Assembly (NCBI GenBank): GCA_029287815.1
Contig: JARFQK010000144.1
Location: forward strand, 1 to 5,323
Direction of reading: 5' to 3'
DNA: 5,323 nt
Source: Gammaproteobacteria bacterium
GTDB taxonomy: Bacteria; Pseudomonadota; Gammaproteobacteria; SZUA-229
Shown here: piece after piece, positions 5,194-5,323 of the stretch
Layout: each line of letters begins with the position of its first letter
How positions within the stretch are numbered: the first letter of the stretch is position 1
Position numbers and translations under genes: made by a program
The notes under the pieces: generated by a model
The model's input: the letters and a program-made list of their open reading frames with translations, nothing else
The model's database searches: none
What the model was told of the DNA's origin: nothing

Positions 5194-5323
5194 CCTTGAT
5201 TTTCCAGTAGACGATTATTCGACCGCGGATGTATCGAGCATTCTGAATGGCTTGAACGCGGCGCAGCGGGAGGCGGTGACAGCATCGCCGGGTCACGTGC
5301 TCGTGCTTGCAGGCGCTGGCAGC
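5183..5323 (+). CDS. uvrD: UvrD, DNA helicase II (N-terminal 47 codons; cut by window edge)
   Basis: UvrD is a superfamily 1A 3'-5' DNA helicase that removes incised strands in nucleotide excision and mismatch repair. Only the N-terminus is visible. After a non-conserved 15-residue lead (MSNDLDFPVDDYSTA) the protein reads DVSSILNGLNAAQREAV (16-32), the UvrD-type Q-motif region with Gln28, then HVLVLAGAGS (38-47), the start of Walker A, whose GKT lies beyond the edge. The DVSxLLxxLNxxQREAV form fits UvrD better than Rep, which begins near its Q motif (RLNPGQQ). ATG 5183 is the only ATG in frame after the stop at 5171-5173. Upstream 244 nt separate it from ubiB, so it is probably transcribed separately. 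I see no LexA-type CTG-N10-CAG box or strong sigma-70 promoter there. Confidence 0.9.
   Translation, partial: MSNDLDFPVDDYSTADVSSILNGLNAAQREAVTASPGHVLVLAGAGS

Noticed and set aside
4935..5285. 116-codon - strand ORF covering the ubiB-uvrD gap
   Set aside because: It is built from the two repeat fragments and the antisense of uvrD. The PSRLCVE stretch is the reverse-strand reading of the ACGCAAAG repeat, typical of spurious calls.
1..5323. CRISPR array, tRNA or rRNA genes, insertion sequences, toxin-antitoxin or defence genes
   Set aside because: Looked for and not seen. All substantial ORFs are core housekeeping genes.

Overview
The window looks like a chromosomal segment of a gammaproteobacterium. 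It has about 50-55% G+C by eye, dense same-strand genes, and the order hslU - DUF971 - ubiE - ubiJ - ubiB - uvrD. All recognisable genes are on the + strand. The proteins follow the gammaproteobacterial (E. coli / Pseudomonas-like) versions closely along their length. UbiJ in particular is a feature of aerobic ubiquinone makers of this class. I cannot name a genus from the sequence. The two dispersed-repeat fragments near the right end are of a kind I recall from many environmental proteobacteria.

Layout. Positions 1-1052 hold the C-terminal ~80% of hslU, the unfoldase ATPase of the HslVU protease. Positions 1053-1277 are a non-coding gap with an unusual density of inverted repeats and possibly a structured 5' leader RNA. 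Positions 1278-1637 hold a 119-residue DUF971 (GBBH-like N-terminal domain) protein. Positions 1638-1769 are a short gap without a convincing promoter or terminator. Positions 1770-4938 hold the ubiquinone genes ubiE (methyltransferase), ubiJ (SCP2-domain lipid-binding accessory factor) and ubiB (atypical kinase/ATPase), probably one operon. ubiJ and ubiB are 3 nt apart. A 154-nt gap between ubiE and ubiJ is spanned by an unrecognised 50-codon ORF. Positions 4939-5182 are intergenic and carry two degenerate repeat elements: a tandem ACGCAAAG-type octamer array and a GGTGCGC-cgt-GCGCACC palindrome. Positions 5183-5323 are the first 47 codons of uvrD (DNA helicase II), cut within the Walker A motif.

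How the genes work together. UbiE performs the C-methylation step of ubiquinone (and, where present, menaquinone) synthesis. UbiJ binds the hydrophobic intermediates and, with UbiK, organises the soluble Ubi complex. UbiB is membrane-anchored and is thought to help deliver or extract the lipid intermediates. HslU (protein quality control), the DUF971 protein (unknown role) and UvrD (DNA repair) are neighbours without an obvious shared pathway.

The coding content is ordinary core-genome material and I see no new multi-gene system. The items most worth a second look are the inverted-repeat-rich leader at 1085-1255, the 50-codon ORF between ubiE and ubiJ, and the repeat fragments upstream of uvrD.
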